A stretch of 64,000 bases of DNA from Streptomyces sp. NBC_01241 (GTDB lineage: Bacteria > Actinomycetota > Actinomycetes > Streptomycetales > Streptomycetaceae): NCBI RefSeq assembly GCF_041435435.1, contig NZ_CP108494.1:2638501-2702500 (forward strand). Direction: 5' to 3'. This document shows positions 1 through 9,154 of this stretch, piece by piece. Made by a program: the position numbers and the translations under genes. The notes below the pieces were generated by a model. It did no database searches. It saw only the letters and a program-made list of their open reading frames with translations, and was not told the origin of the DNA. The stretch's first letter is position 1. Every line of letters starts with the position of its first letter.

Positions 1-99
1 CAGATCCTTGTTGCCCTCGGTGAAGTCATAAACGAACTTCTGGCCCTGGGCCTCCCGGGATTCCGGGGTGGATACGTGGGGATCTTTGTTTTCCGACAC
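1..99 (-). CDS. ppdK: Pyruvate, phosphate dikinase, N-terminal fragment (cut by window edge)
   Basis: Only the first 33 codons lie in the window; the gene continues past position 1. The minus-strand reading begins VSENKDPHVS and runs to KFVYDFTEGNKDL, the hallmark start of bacterial PPDK, which precedes the nucleotide-binding domain. The enzyme interconverts pyruvate, ATP and phosphate with PEP, AMP and pyrophosphate. I chose the GTG at 99 because GAGGGAG lies about ten bases upstream. An in-frame ATG at 192 would add 31 residues that do not look like PPDK. No catalytic residue is visible in so short a piece; the assignment rests on the N-terminal signature alone. Confidence 0.85.
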   Translation of the reverse strand, partial: MSENKDPHVSTPESREAQGQKFVYDFTEGNKDL

Positions 100-727
100 G
101 GGTCTCGACTCCCTCGAGGACGCGGTGGCTGCCCTGACGGCGAGGAACATACCCAGATCGAAGGTGTCTGGGTACGTCCACTTGCGCGTCATGAGGCCTC
201 AACCACCCGTCCGCCAGCAGATCGAAAGTGACATGGTCCATCCCTCGATCGAAGGAATGCCTTCACTTCTTGAATGAATAAGCACTCAGTGCCACCGGAA
301 TCCCGTTGATCGATCACACAGAGCACTGAGAACGTCGATCGATCAAAGTGGAGCCTACTGGCACCCAGTGCCACCATTTGAGAAGTGCAGCTCTCGAATT
401 TGCGCTCATCTGAGCGTCTCGATTCTCAGGGTGGCGAGAATCACTCTACGAGTGGCGCTCAGATGTCACCATCCGGACGCGTGTACGGCGCCTGCCGGTC
501 ACGCGTTGATCATCGAGATGCAGCCGAGCGTGAACAGATGTGGCTGCGTGAGGTCCGATGGGGACCTATCGAGACTCACCCGTGGCCGGATGTCGCCGAA
601 CCCGGCCAAATATGTCGCTCAGATGAGCGGTACATATGAGGCGGCACGCGGTGCCTGTGCTGCGGTGAGCCTCCGACGGGGTCCGGAGGGCCGAAAGGGC
701 CCTGGAAGGGCCGGAAGGGCACGAAAA
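100..727. other. Gene-free stretch upstream of ppdK with several inverted repeats
   Basis: About 630 bases hold no convincing coding region: the short open frames on both strands have poor codon bias and no ribosome binding sites. The stretch is less GC-rich than its surroundings in the 240–460 part. It contains two similar operator-like sites (282–292 and 360–372), two GATCGATC copies, and a group of CGCTCA/TGAGCG inverted repeats (403–416, 456–465, 616–629). It must carry the ppdK promoter because ppdK reads leftward from here. What binds these repeats cannot be told from the sequence. Confidence 0.6.
282..372. promoter_or_regulatory. Pair of GGCAC-N3-GTGCC-type operator-like sites
   Basis: GCACTCAGTGC at 282–292 and GGCACCCAGTGCC at 360–372 are near-identical short palindromes 77 bases apart, each followed by CACC. 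Between them lie two copies of GATCGATC. This arrangement upstream of ppdK resembles operators of TetR-like repressors, but no regulator gene is adjacent, so the identity of the factor is inference. Confidence 0.4.
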
Positions 728-764
728 GGGGCTCCCAGGAGCCTGTGCGGCTCTTGGGAGCCCC
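728..764 (-). terminator. Terminator of dusB
   Basis: GGGGCTCCCA (728–737) pairs with TGGGAGCCCC (755–764), with a further inner stem GGAGCC/GGCTC. Read on the minus strand the stem is followed by TTTT (724–727), giving a classic intrinsic terminator just past the dusB stop. Confidence 0.85.
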
Positions 765-785
765 GGAAGAACCCGGGGGCAGCCG

Positions 786-1934
786 TCAGCCGCCCGAGGT
801 GTCCAGCTCCGCGTCCGCGCTGACGCCCGCGCAGTCGTACGGGTCCTTCAGCCAGCCGTCCGGCAGGACCACCCGGTTGTTGCCCGAGGTGCGTCCGCGC
901 GGCCCGTCCGCCCCGTCCGGCCACGGCTGGTCAAGGTCCAGCTCCCGCAACTGCCCGCCCAGCTCCTCCAGCGACGAGGTGATCGCCAGCTTCTTACGCA
1001 TCTCCGAGCCGACCGAGAAGCCCTTGAGGTACCAGGCGACGTGCTTGCGGAAGTCGATCACGCCACGGGTCTCGTCGCCGATCCACTCCCCCAGCAGCGT
1101 CGCGTGCCGGAGCATCACGTCGGCAACCTTCCTGAGCCCCGGCGCCTGCCGCGTCTCCGTACCCTCGAAGGCGCTCACCAGGTCACCGAACAGCCAGGGG
1201 CGGCCCAGGCAGCCGCGCCCCACGACCACGCCGTCGCAGCCGGTCTCGCGCATCATCCTGCGGGCGTCGTCCGCGCACCAGATGTCGCCGTTGCCGAGGA
1301 CGGGAATCTCCGGGACGTGCTCCTTGAGCCGGGCGATGGCGTCCCAGTCGGCGGTGCCGCCGTAGTGCTGGGCGGCCGTCCTGCCGTGCAGGGCGACGGC
1401 CGTGACGCCCTCCTCCACCGCGATCCGGCCCGCGTCGAGATAGGTGATGTGGTCGTCGTCGATGCCCTTGCGCATCTTGATCGTGACCGGCAGGTCACCC
1501 GCGTTGGAAACCGCCTGGTTGAGGATCGCGCGCAGCAGCGGCCGCTTGTACGGGAGCGCCGAACCGCCGCCCTTGCGGGTCACCTTGGGGACCGGGCAGC
1601 CGAAGTTCAGGTCGATGTGGTCGGCGAGGTTCTCGTCGACGATCATGCGGACGGCCTTGCCGACGGTGACCGGGTCCACTCCGTACAGCTGGATCGAGCG
1701 CGGGGTCTCGCTCGCGTCGAAGTGGATGAGCTGCATGGTCTTCTCGTTGCGCTCGACCAGCGCCCGGGTGGTGATCATCTCGCTGACGAACAGCCCCTTG
1801 CCGCCGGAGAACTCCCGGCACAGGGTGCGGAACGGGGCGTTGGTGATGCCGGCCATGGGGGCGAGCACCACCGGCGGCTGCACCGTGTGCGGGCCTATCC
1901 GGAGCTGCGGGAGCGAGGGGGCGAGCGTGGTCAT
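786..1934 (-). CDS. dusB: tRNA-dihydrouridine synthase
   Basis: A 382-residue FMN enzyme that reduces uridines in the D-loop of tRNA. The FMN-binding N-terminus VVLAPMAGITNAPFR (about residues 22–36) and the catalytic cysteine in NFGCPVPKVTRKGGG (Cys113) are intact, followed by the TIM-barrel segments TIKMRKG, ALHGRT, VLGNGDI and VVVGRGCLGRPWLF. The C-terminal helical tRNA-binding domain fills the rest. The length fits actinobacterial DusB. It is divergent from the MFS gene at 2005, with only 70 bases between the starts, and has its own terminator at 728–764. Confidence 0.95.
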   Translation of the reverse strand: MTTLAPSLPQLRIGPHTVQPPVVLAPMAGITNAPFRTLCREFSGGKGLFVSEMITTRALVERNEKTMQLIHFDASETPRSIQLYGVDPVTVGKAVRMIVDENLADHIDLNFGCPVPKVTRKGGGSALPYKRPLLRAILNQAVSNAGDLPVTIKMRKGIDDDHITYLDAGRIAVEEGVTAVALHGRTAAQHYGGTADWDAIARLKEHVPEIPVLGNGDIWCADDARRMMRETGCDGVVVGRGCLGRPWLFGDLVSAFEGTETRQAPGLRKVADVMLRHATLLGEWIGDETRGVIDFRKHVAWYLKGFSVGSEMRKKLAITSSLEELGGQLRELDLDQPWPDGADGPRGRTSGNNRVVLPDGWLKDPYDCAGVSADAELDTSGG

Positions 1935-2004
1935 TGCTCCATTGTCGCGTACGGCGCGGAGCGGCCTGCCAGCAGAGTTCGTTAGTTAACCGTACTATCC
2001 ATGT

Positions 2005-3489
2005 ATGCCCGAGCTGAGCCCCCGCCGACGGCAGCTGGTACTGGCGATCTGCTGTATGAGCCTGCTGATCGTCAGCCTCGACAACACCGTCCTCAATGTC
2101 GCCCTGCCGTCCATGCAGAAGGAACTGCACGCCACCGTGGCGGGCATGCAGTGGACGATCGACGCCTACACCCTCGTCCTCGCGTCGCTGCTGATGCTCG
2201 CGGGCTCCACCGCCGACCGGATCGGGCGCCGGAAGATCTTCAAGATCGGACTCGTCCTCTTCACCCTCGGCTCGGTCCTCTGCTCCCTGGCACCGAACCT
2301 TGAGTCGCTGGTGGCGTTCCGGATGGTGCAGGCGGTAGGCGGCTCGATGCTGAATCCCGTCGCGATGTCGATCATCACCAACACCTTCACCGAGCCGCGC
2401 GAGCGGGCCCGCGCCATCGGGGTGTGGGGCGGTGTCGTCGGCATCTCCATGGCGGCGGGCCCGGTGATCGGCGGTCTGCTGGTGGACTCGGTCGGCTGGC
2501 GGTCGATCTTCTGGATCAATCTGCCGGTCGGTCTCCTCGCGCTGCTGCTCACCTGGCGGTACGTCCCCGAGTCGCGCGCCCCGGAGCCGCGCCGCCCCGA
2601 CCCCGTGGGGCAGCTGCTGGTGATCGCGCTGCTCGGTTCGCTGACGTACGCGATCATCGAGGCGCCCTCGGAGGGCTGGGACTCGCCGCGGATCCTGCTG
2701 TTCGCCGCGCTCGCCGGGTGCTCCCTGATCGGGCTGCTGCTGTACGAGCCGCGGCGTGCCGAGCCCCTGATCGATCTGCGCTTCTTCCGCAGCGCCCCGT
2801 TCAGCGGGGCCACCGTCATAGCGGTCTGCGCCTTCGCCGCGCTGAGCGGATTCCTCTTCCTCAACACCCTCTATCTGCAGAACGTGCGCGGACTGAGCGC
2901 CCTGCACGCCGGGCTCTACATGCTGCCGATGGCGGCCCTGACCTTTGTCTGCGCACCGCTGTCGGGGCGGCTCGTCGGCAGCCGGGGGCCGCGGCTCCCG
3001 CTGCTCGTGGCGGGGGTGGCCATGACGGCGTGCGGGCTGATGTTCGCCGCGCTCGACGCGGAGACGAACGACGTCCTGCTGTTCACCGGCTACGTGCTGT
3101 TCGGCCTCGGCTTCGGCATGGTGAACGCGCCGATCACCAACACGGCCGTCTCCGGGATGCCGCGCTCGCAGGCCGGTGTGGCGGCGGCGGTCGCCTCGAC
3201 CAGCCGGCAGGTCGGCGGGACGCTCGGGGTCGCCGTGATCGGTGCGGTGCTGGCGGCGGGCGTGGCCGGTACGGGGTCCCCGCGTGGCGCCGCGTACGCG
3301 GCGGCCTTCGTGGACGCAAGCAAGCCCGCCTGGTGGATCCTCAGCGGGTGCGGGCTGTCCGTCCTGCTCGTGGGTGCGCTGACCAGCGGGCGCTGGGCGC
3401 GGAAGACGGCGCACCGGACCGCGGAGCGCCTGGAGGCGCCGACGGGCGCCGCTGCCGGGGATCAGGCGTCGGCGAGCTCCAGGGTGTGA
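2005..3489 (+). CDS. MFS drug exporter, DHA2 (EmrB/QacA) family
   Basis: A 494-residue membrane protein with about 14 hydrophobic segments, the size and topology of proton-driven multidrug exporters of the DHA2 family. Recognisable motifs are LDNTVLNVALPSM in TM1, GSTADRIGRRKIFKIG (motif A, about residues 67–82) and GVWGGVVGISMAAGPVIGGLL (motif C region, TM5). Substrate cannot be read from sequence. There is no Shine–Dalgarno sequence before ATG 2005, but TACTAT at 1993–1998 sits where a -10 box would place transcription start on the ATG itself, so the mRNA may be leaderless. It ends convergently on the small gene at 3615, with a shared terminator between. Confidence 0.9.
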   Translation: MPELSPRRRQLVLAICCMSLLIVSLDNTVLNVALPSMQKELHATVAGMQWTIDAYTLVLASLLMLAGSTADRIGRRKIFKIGLVLFTLGSVLCSLAPNLESLVAFRMVQAVGGSMLNPVAMSIITNTFTEPRERARAIGVWGGVVGISMAAGPVIGGLLVDSVGWRSIFWINLPVGLLALLLTWRYVPESRAPEPRRPDPVGQLLVIALLGSLTYAIIEAPSEGWDSPRILLFAALAGCSLIGLLLYEPRRAEPLIDLRFFRSAPFSGATVIAVCAFAALSGFLFLNTLYLQNVRGLSALHAGLYMLPMAALTFVCAPLSGRLVGSRGPRLPLLVAGVAMTACGLMFAALDAETNDVLLFTGYVLFGLGFGMVNAPITNTAVSGMPRSQAGVAAAVASTSRQVGGTLGVAVIGAVLAAGVAGTGSPRGAAYAAAFVDASKPAWWILSGCGLSVLLVGALTSGRWARKTAHRTAERLEAPTGAAAGDQASASSRV

Positions 3490-3555
3490 AGACGGAGCGG
3501 CCGCCGCCGGGGCGCGGACAAGCGGGCGCGGACAAGCAGACAAGCGGACAAGGGC

Positions 3556-3590
3556 GTGGGCCCGGATCGCTTCAGGTGATCCGGGCCCAC
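3556..3590. terminator. Bidirectional terminator between MFS gene and the 88-aa gene
   Basis: GTGGGCCCGGATC (3556–3568) and GATCCGGGCCCAC (3578–3590) form a perfect 13-bp stem with a 9-base loop, placed between two convergent genes. Confidence 0.85.
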
Positions 3591-3614
3591 GGTCGTACGG
3601 GTGATCAGGAGGCG

Positions 3615-3881
3615 TCAGCTCCGCGCCGATTCGTCCTGCTCGGACGCGCTCGGCTGCGCGGTGCCGTCCGACGACGGCTCGGCCCGGGCAGAGCCGTCGT
3701 CGGAGTCGGAGGCTGATCCCGACTGCGCGCGCTCGCGCATCTTGCGCAGCAGTTCCTGCTTCTGGTCGGCGGCCGCCTTGCGGTCGGTGGTGCGGGCAGC
3801 GCCCACACCCTGCTGCTCGGCGCGGGACAGCTTCTTGCGCTGTCCGCCCACACCGAGGAGGTTGTTACGGCTCTTGGCCAC
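3615..3881 (-). CDS. Small basic protein, DUF6243-like
   Basis: An 88-residue protein starting MAKSRNNLLGVGGQRKKLS (GTG start), followed by a basic helical stretch (DRKAAADQKQELLRKMRER) and a Ser/Asp/Glu-rich disordered tail. I recognise the N-terminal pattern as that of a Streptomyces-restricted family named DUF6243; the function is unknown. GGGAG lies upstream of the GTG. The protein has no membrane segment, no signal peptide and no cysteine. Naming the DUF is from memory and would need a domain search to confirm. Confidence 0.75.
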   Translation of the reverse strand: MAKSRNNLLGVGGQRKKLSRAEQQGVGAARTTDRKAAADQKQELLRKMRERAQSGSASDSDDGSARAEPSSDGTAQPSASEQDESARS

Positions 3882-4068
3882 GGCGTTCTCCCATTCGTGG
3901 TGAGAATTGAGGTCTGAGGCGACCTGGATCGGTCCGATGGGCGGCGGGTGGTCGGGCCCGCCGCACTCTCACTCGTAGATCTGGAAGAACGAAGACATGC
4001 CCGAACCGTACCCCGGCCGGAACGGGCTCAGCACCCGGTTTTCCACCGGGTCGGCGCCCGCAGCCCGC

Positions 4069-4272
4069 TCAGGCGGTCCGGTCGACCGTTGCCTGGTGCG
4101 CCTCGGCGAGATGTTCCTCGGCCTTGAGCCAGGGCAGGAACTGCACACCCTTGCGCCAGCCGCAGGTGTCGCAGTCCAACTGCCGCTGCATCCCCGGCTT
4201 CGTCACGTGGACGATGTGTTCACGGCCGTGCTGATCCCGTCTGCTGACCTTGCTCGTGGTCGTGGACGGCAT
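4069..4272 (-). CDS. 67-aa CX2C/HX4H putative zinc-binding protein
   Basis: A short gene with a strong AGGAGG ribosome binding site before ATG 4272; it lies in the frame of a much longer open stretch whose upstream part is only the shadow of glyS. The product starts MPSTTTSKVSRRDQ and carries CDTC (Cys34, Cys37), GWRKGVQFLPWLKAEEH and HLAEAH (His54, His59), that is C-X2-C-X16-H-X4-H, which could hold one zinc ion. Basic N-terminus and small size suggest nucleic-acid or protein binding, but no function is known to me. It lies downstream of glyS beyond that gene's terminator, so it is probably transcribed on its own. Confidence 0.8.
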   Translation of the reverse strand: MPSTTTSKVSRRDQHGREHIVHVTKPGMQRQLDCDTCGWRKGVQFLPWLKAEEHLAEAHQATVDRTA

Positions 4273-4325
4273 ACGGGCCTCCTGGTGACGCGTGGACGCA
4301 ACTGTTCGGCGTGGACAGTCTGCAA

Positions 4326-4370
4326 CGAAGCCCCCGGTTCCGTACGGGGTACGGGGAACCGGGGGCTTCG
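4326..4370 (-). terminator. Terminator of glyS
   Basis: CGAAGCCCCCGGTTCC (4326–4341) is the exact reverse complement of 4355–4370, a 16-bp stem with a 13-base loop immediately after the glyS stop codon on the minus strand. Confidence 0.88.
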
Positions 4371-4388
4371 CCGGGAAACCGCGGTGCG

Positions 4389-5771
<1,383 letters not shown>

Positions 5772-5942
5772 GGTGCTCTCTTCATTACGACGGCGAAATT
5801 GGACAAGGGTGGCGCGAAGCGCCTCGGTGGGGGGTGACGGTCGGGAGACGGGCGGGCGAATACCCAAGATTACCGGCGGGCACGCCCCTGGGATCAAATC
5901 GGTATCGGCACGGACTGCCGAGGAGTCATCTCATCAGTCTTG

Positions 5943-5972
5943 TTGACAATCGTTTCCAGTTTTGTTGAAAAT
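5943..5972 (+). promoter_or_regulatory. znuA promoter (candidate -35/-10)
   Basis: TTGACA at 5943–5948 is a perfect -35 hexamer. A weak -10 (GAAAAT, 5967–5972) follows at 18 bp and puts the transcription start at about 5979–5980, the first base of ATG 5980. Both elements are covered by Zur boxes. Confidence 0.55.
5944..5958. promoter_or_regulatory. Zur box 1
   Basis: TGACAATCGTTTCCA matches the actinobacterial Zur consensus TGAAAATgATTTTCA-type 15-mer at most positions. It lies over the -35 hexamer of the znuA promoter. Assignment rests on motif and context (zinc importer below, zur in the same cluster). Confidence 0.75.
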
Positions 5973-5980
5973 GACTGTCA
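5966..5980. promoter_or_regulatory. Zur box 2
   Basis: TGAAAATGACTGTCA is the second Zur-type 15-mer, centred 22 bp (two helical turns) from box 1. It overlies the -10 region and the predicted transcription start, so bound Zur would block the promoter. Confidence 0.75.
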
Positions 5981-6933
5981 TGAACGTAAGCCGCCTCATA
6001 CCCACTGCCGCCGTCGCCGGAGCAGCCGTCCTCGGTCTCACCGCGCTCACCGCCTGCTCCTCCTCGGACGCCGCCGACCACAGATACGGTGGGAAGCTGA
6101 ACGTGGTGGCCTCGTTCTATCCGATGCAGTTCCTGGCCGAGCAGATCGGCGGGAAGCACGTCTCGGTCACCACGCTGACCAAACCGGGCCAGGAGCCGCA
6201 CGACCTGGAGCTCAGCCCGCGGCAGATCGGCGGGCTCACCGACGCCGGCTACATCCTCTACGTCAAGGGCATCCAGCCCGCCGTGGACGACGCGATCAAG
6301 CAGTCCGGGTCGAAGAACGTCATCGACGCCTCGACCCTCACCACGCTGGAGGACCACGGCACCGAGACCGGCGCCGACGAGCACGGCCACGAGCACCACG
6401 GCGACGAGGCCGGGGCCGACCCGCACATCTGGCTGGACCCGGTGAAGTACGCCGAGGTCGCCAAGGGTGTCGGGAAGTCGCTGGAGAAGACCGACCCCGA
6501 CCACGCCGCGGACTACCGAAAGAACACGGAAGCGCTGGTCACCAAGCTCGACAGCCTGAACACGGCGTACGAGAACGGTCTGAAGAACACCGCGACCAAG
6601 ACCTTCATCACCACGCACTCCGCCTTCGGCTACCTCGCCGAGCGCTACGGCCTGACCCAGGAGGGCATCGCCGGCGTCGACCCCGAGGCCGAGCCCAGCC
6701 CCGCCCGGATCAAGGAGATCCACACCATCGCGGAGAAGAACAAGGTCTCCACCGTATTCTTCGAGACGCTCGCCAGCGACAGGACCGCGAAGACCCTCGC
6801 CAAGGACACCGGCCTGAAGACCGACGTCCTGGACCCGCTGGAGGGAATCACGGACAAGTCCAAGGGCGCTGACTACATCGAAGTCATGCAGTCCAACCTC
6901 GCCGCCCTGCAGAAGGCGCTCGGCGCGAAGTGA
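5980..6933 (+). CDS. znuA: Zinc ABC transporter substrate-binding lipoprotein
   Basis: A 317-residue cluster A-I solute-binding protein. The signal peptide ends in the lipobox LTAC (Cys26), so it is a membrane-anchored lipoprotein. It has the conserved start NVVASFYPMQFLAEQIGG, metal-ligand segments QEPHDLELSP and DPHIWLDP, THSAFGYLAERYG, and FFETLASDRTAKTLA. The His-rich charged loop DEHGHEHHGDEAGADPH is typical of zinc-specific ZnuA and argues for zinc over manganese. It precedes znuC and znuB in one operon, under two Zur boxes. TTG 5962 and ATG 5971 are in frame, but no start has a Shine–Dalgarno sequence; I chose 5980 because the promoter position predicts a leaderless mRNA there. Confidence 0.92.
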   Translation: MNVSRLIPTAAVAGAAVLGLTALTACSSSDAADHRYGGKLNVVASFYPMQFLAEQIGGKHVSVTTLTKPGQEPHDLELSPRQIGGLTDAGYILYVKGIQPAVDDAIKQSGSKNVIDASTLTTLEDHGTETGADEHGHEHHGDEAGADPHIWLDPVKYAEVAKGVGKSLEKTDPDHAADYRKNTEALVTKLDSLNTAYENGLKNTATKTFITTHSAFGYLAERYGLTQEGIAGVDPEAEPSPARIKEIHTIAEKNKVSTVFFETLASDRTAKTLAKDTGLKTDVLDPLEGITDKSKGADYIEVMQSNLAALQKALGAK

Positions 6934-6971
6934 TCCACGCAACACCCGTCACAGCAGCATCGGAGTCGCTC

Positions 6972-7754
6972 ATGCCCGAGCCCGGGAACACCACGACCGA
7001 ACCCGTAATAGCCCTGCGCGGCGCCACGGCCACGCTCGGCGCGCGTCCGGTGCTGCGCGGCATCGACCTGACCGTCCACGGCGGCGAGGTCGTCGCCCTG
7101 CTCGGCGCCAACGGCTCGGGCAAGTCGACCGCCGTACGCTCCGTCATCGGTCAGGTCCCGCTCACCGGCGGCTCCGTCGAGCTGTTCGGCACCCCGCTGC
7201 GCCGCTTCCGCTCCTGGGCGCGCGTCGGATACGTACCCCAGCGCACCACGGCGGCCGGCGGTGTTCCCGCAACGATCCGTGAGGTCGTGACCTCGGGGCG
7301 CCTGTCCCGGACGAAGCTGGGTCTGCTCCGCAAGGCCGACCGGGCTGCCGTCGACCGGGCCATCGAGCTCGTCGGCCTCGCCGACCGGGCCAAGGACTCG
7401 GTGGACGCGCTCTCCGGCGGGCAGCACCAGCGGGTGCTGATCGCCCGGGCGCTGGCCGCCGAGCCGGAACTGCTGATCATGGACGAGCCGATGGCCGGCG
7501 TCGACCTGGCCAGCCAGGAGATCCTCGCCGCGACGCTCCGCGAGCAAGTCGCGGCCGGTACCACGGTCCTGCTGGTGCTGCATGAGCTCGGCCCGCTGGA
7601 ACCGCTGATCGACCGCGCGATCGTGCTGCGCGACGGCTGTGTGATGCACGACGGGCCGCCCCCGAAGGCGCTGGGCCAGCACGCCCTGCCCGGACACGAC
7701 CACGTACACCCCCACGCGGCCTCCGAGCCCGTCCGGACGGGACTGCTGAGCTGA
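6972..7754 (+). CDS. znuC: Zinc ABC transporter ATP-binding protein
   Basis: A 260-residue ATPase that powers zinc import. Walker A GANGSGKST, Q-loop VGYVPQR, signature LSGGQHQR, Walker B LLIMDEP and the switch His in LVLHELG are all present. The C-terminus is His-rich (GQHALPGHDHVHPHAASEP), possibly binding zinc. ATG 6972 is preceded by GGAG at good distance; an upstream in-frame GTG at 6930 overlaps the znuA stop. It is followed by znuB after two bases. Confidence 0.93.
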   Translation: MPEPGNTTTEPVIALRGATATLGARPVLRGIDLTVHGGEVVALLGANGSGKSTAVRSVIGQVPLTGGSVELFGTPLRRFRSWARVGYVPQRTTAAGGVPATIREVVTSGRLSRTKLGLLRKADRAAVDRAIELVGLADRAKDSVDALSGGQHQRVLIARALAAEPELLIMDEPMAGVDLASQEILAATLREQVAAGTTVLLVLHELGPLEPLIDRAIVLRDGCVMHDGPPPKALGQHALPGHDHVHPHAASEPVRTGLLS

Positions 7755-7756
7755 TC

Positions 7757-8650
7757 ATGGAATTCCTCGACCCTCCGTTCATGCAGCGGGCCCTGCTCGC
7801 CGCCGTACTCGTCGGCGTCATCGCCCCCTCCGTCGGCGTCTACCTCGTCCAGCGCCGCCAGGCCCTGATGGGCGACGGCATCGGCCACATCGCGATGACC
7901 GGTGTCGGCCTCGGCTTCCTCCTCTCCACCAGCCCGGTATGGATGGCCACGGCGGTCGCCGTCGTCGGCGCCGTCGCGATGGAGCTGATCCGCTGGTACG
8001 GACGCACCCGCGGCGACATCGCGCTGGCCATGCTGTTCTACGGCGGCATGGCGGGCGGCGTCCTGCTGATCAACCTCTCCGACACCGGCTCCAACGCCAA
8101 CCTCACCTCGTACCTCTTCGGCTCGCTGTCCACGGTCTCCACCGAGGACATCACCGCGATCTGCCTGCTGGCCGCCTTCGTGCTGCTGGTGACGCTGGGG
8201 CTGCGGCGGCAGCTGTTCGCGGTCAGCCAGGACGAGGAGTTCGCCCGGGTCACCGGACTGCCGGTGCGCGCGCTGAACCTGCTGGTCGCCGTGACGGCGG
8301 CGGTGACCGTCACCGTGGCGATGCGGGTCGTCGGGCTGCTGCTGGTCAGCGCGCTGATGGTGGTGCCGGTCGCGGCCGCGCAGCAGATCTCCCGGTCCTT
8401 CAAGGTGACGTTCGTGCTGTCGGCCGTCATCGGTACGGCGGTGACCCTGGCCGGCACCGTGACCTCGTACTACCAGGACGTCCCGCCCGGCGCGACGATC
8501 GTGCTGCTGGCCATCGTGGTCTTCGTCGGCCTGACGCTGCTCGCGACCCCGCTGGCCAGAAGGCGCGCCCGGCGCGACGAAGCCGCGTCCGAGGAGTGCA
8601 CTCTGGAGGTACCGGCCTCCCGTCCGGCCCCGGACGGGCTCAGGGTTTGA
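7757..8650 (+). CDS. znuB: Zinc ABC transporter permease
   Basis: A 297-residue ABC-3 family integral membrane protein with eight or nine hydrophobic segments. It has the family signature around YLVQRRQALMGDGIGHIAMTGVGLGF (residues about 30–56) and the C-terminal half SALMVVPVAAAQQISRSF. It forms the membrane channel with ZnuC. The last 35 residues are a charged cytoplasmic tail. The start lies two bases after the znuC stop. Confidence 0.93.
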   Translation: MEFLDPPFMQRALLAAVLVGVIAPSVGVYLVQRRQALMGDGIGHIAMTGVGLGFLLSTSPVWMATAVAVVGAVAMELIRWYGRTRGDIALAMLFYGGMAGGVLLINLSDTGSNANLTSYLFGSLSTVSTEDITAICLLAAFVLLVTLGLRRQLFAVSQDEEFARVTGLPVRALNLLVAVTAAVTVTVAMRVVGLLLVSALMVVPVAAAQQISRSFKVTFVLSAVIGTAVTLAGTVTSYYQDVPPGATIVLLAIVVFVGLTLLATPLARRRARRDEAASEECTLEVPASRPAPDGLRV

Positions 8651-8715
8651 CCGTGGCGCCCGGGCGGGCTGGCACAATGGCCCGACACAGGTACGGGCGA
8701 CACGAGGAGGCTGCT

Positions 8716-9150
8716 GTGGCGACGGCGCCGATCAGTGGAACGAACGCAGCTCCGGTACGCGGCCGCTCGACCCGGCAGCGGGCGGCGGTGGCGGCGGCGC
8801 TCGACGAGGTGGACGAGTTCCGCAGCGCCCAGGAGCTGCACGACGTGCTCAAGCACCGCGGTGACTCGGTGGGGCTGACCACCGTCTACCGCACCCTTCA
8901 GTCCCTCGCCGACGCGGGCGAGGTCGATGTACTGCGCACCACGGACGGCGAGTCCGTGTACCGGCGGTGCTCGACCGGCGATCACCATCACCATCTGGTG
9001 TGCCGGATGTGCGGCAAGGCCGTGGAGGTCGAGGGGCCCGCAGTGGAGCAGTGGGCGGAGACGATCGCCGCGCAGCACGGGTATGTGAACGTGGCACACA
9101 CGGTGGAGATCTTCGGAACGTGCGCGGAGTGCGCGGCCGTGAAGGAGTGA
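8716..9150 (+). CDS. zur: Zinc uptake regulator, Fur family
   Basis: A 144-residue zinc-sensing repressor. The winged-helix part contains TRQRAAVAAALDEVDEFRSAQELHDVLK and VGLTTVYRTLQSLADAGEVDVL; the metal/dimer part has HHHHLVCRMCGKAVEVEG and the second CxxC in FGTCAECAA, giving the structural Zn(Cys)4 site. It closely resembles S. coelicolor Zur as I recall it. GAGGAGG (8704–8710) before GTG 8716 fixes the start. It lies 65 bases after znuB and probably represses the operon through the two boxes at 5944–5980, with zinc as corepressor. Confidence 0.95.
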   Translation: MATAPISGTNAAPVRGRSTRQRAAVAAALDEVDEFRSAQELHDVLKHRGDSVGLTTVYRTLQSLADAGEVDVLRTTDGESVYRRCSTGDHHHHLVCRMCGKAVEVEGPAVEQWAETIAAQHGYVNVAHTVEIFGTCAECAAVKE

Positions 9151-9154
9151 CGGT

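Noticed and set aside
385..639. Small plus-strand reading frames upstream of dusB
   Set aside because: No ribosome binding site, irregular codon use and overlap with inverted repeats.
1495..3543. 682-codon minus-strand frame across dusB and the MFS gene
   Set aside because: It is Arg/Pro/Gly-rich, antisense to the real exporter and without similarity, a typical high-GC shadow.
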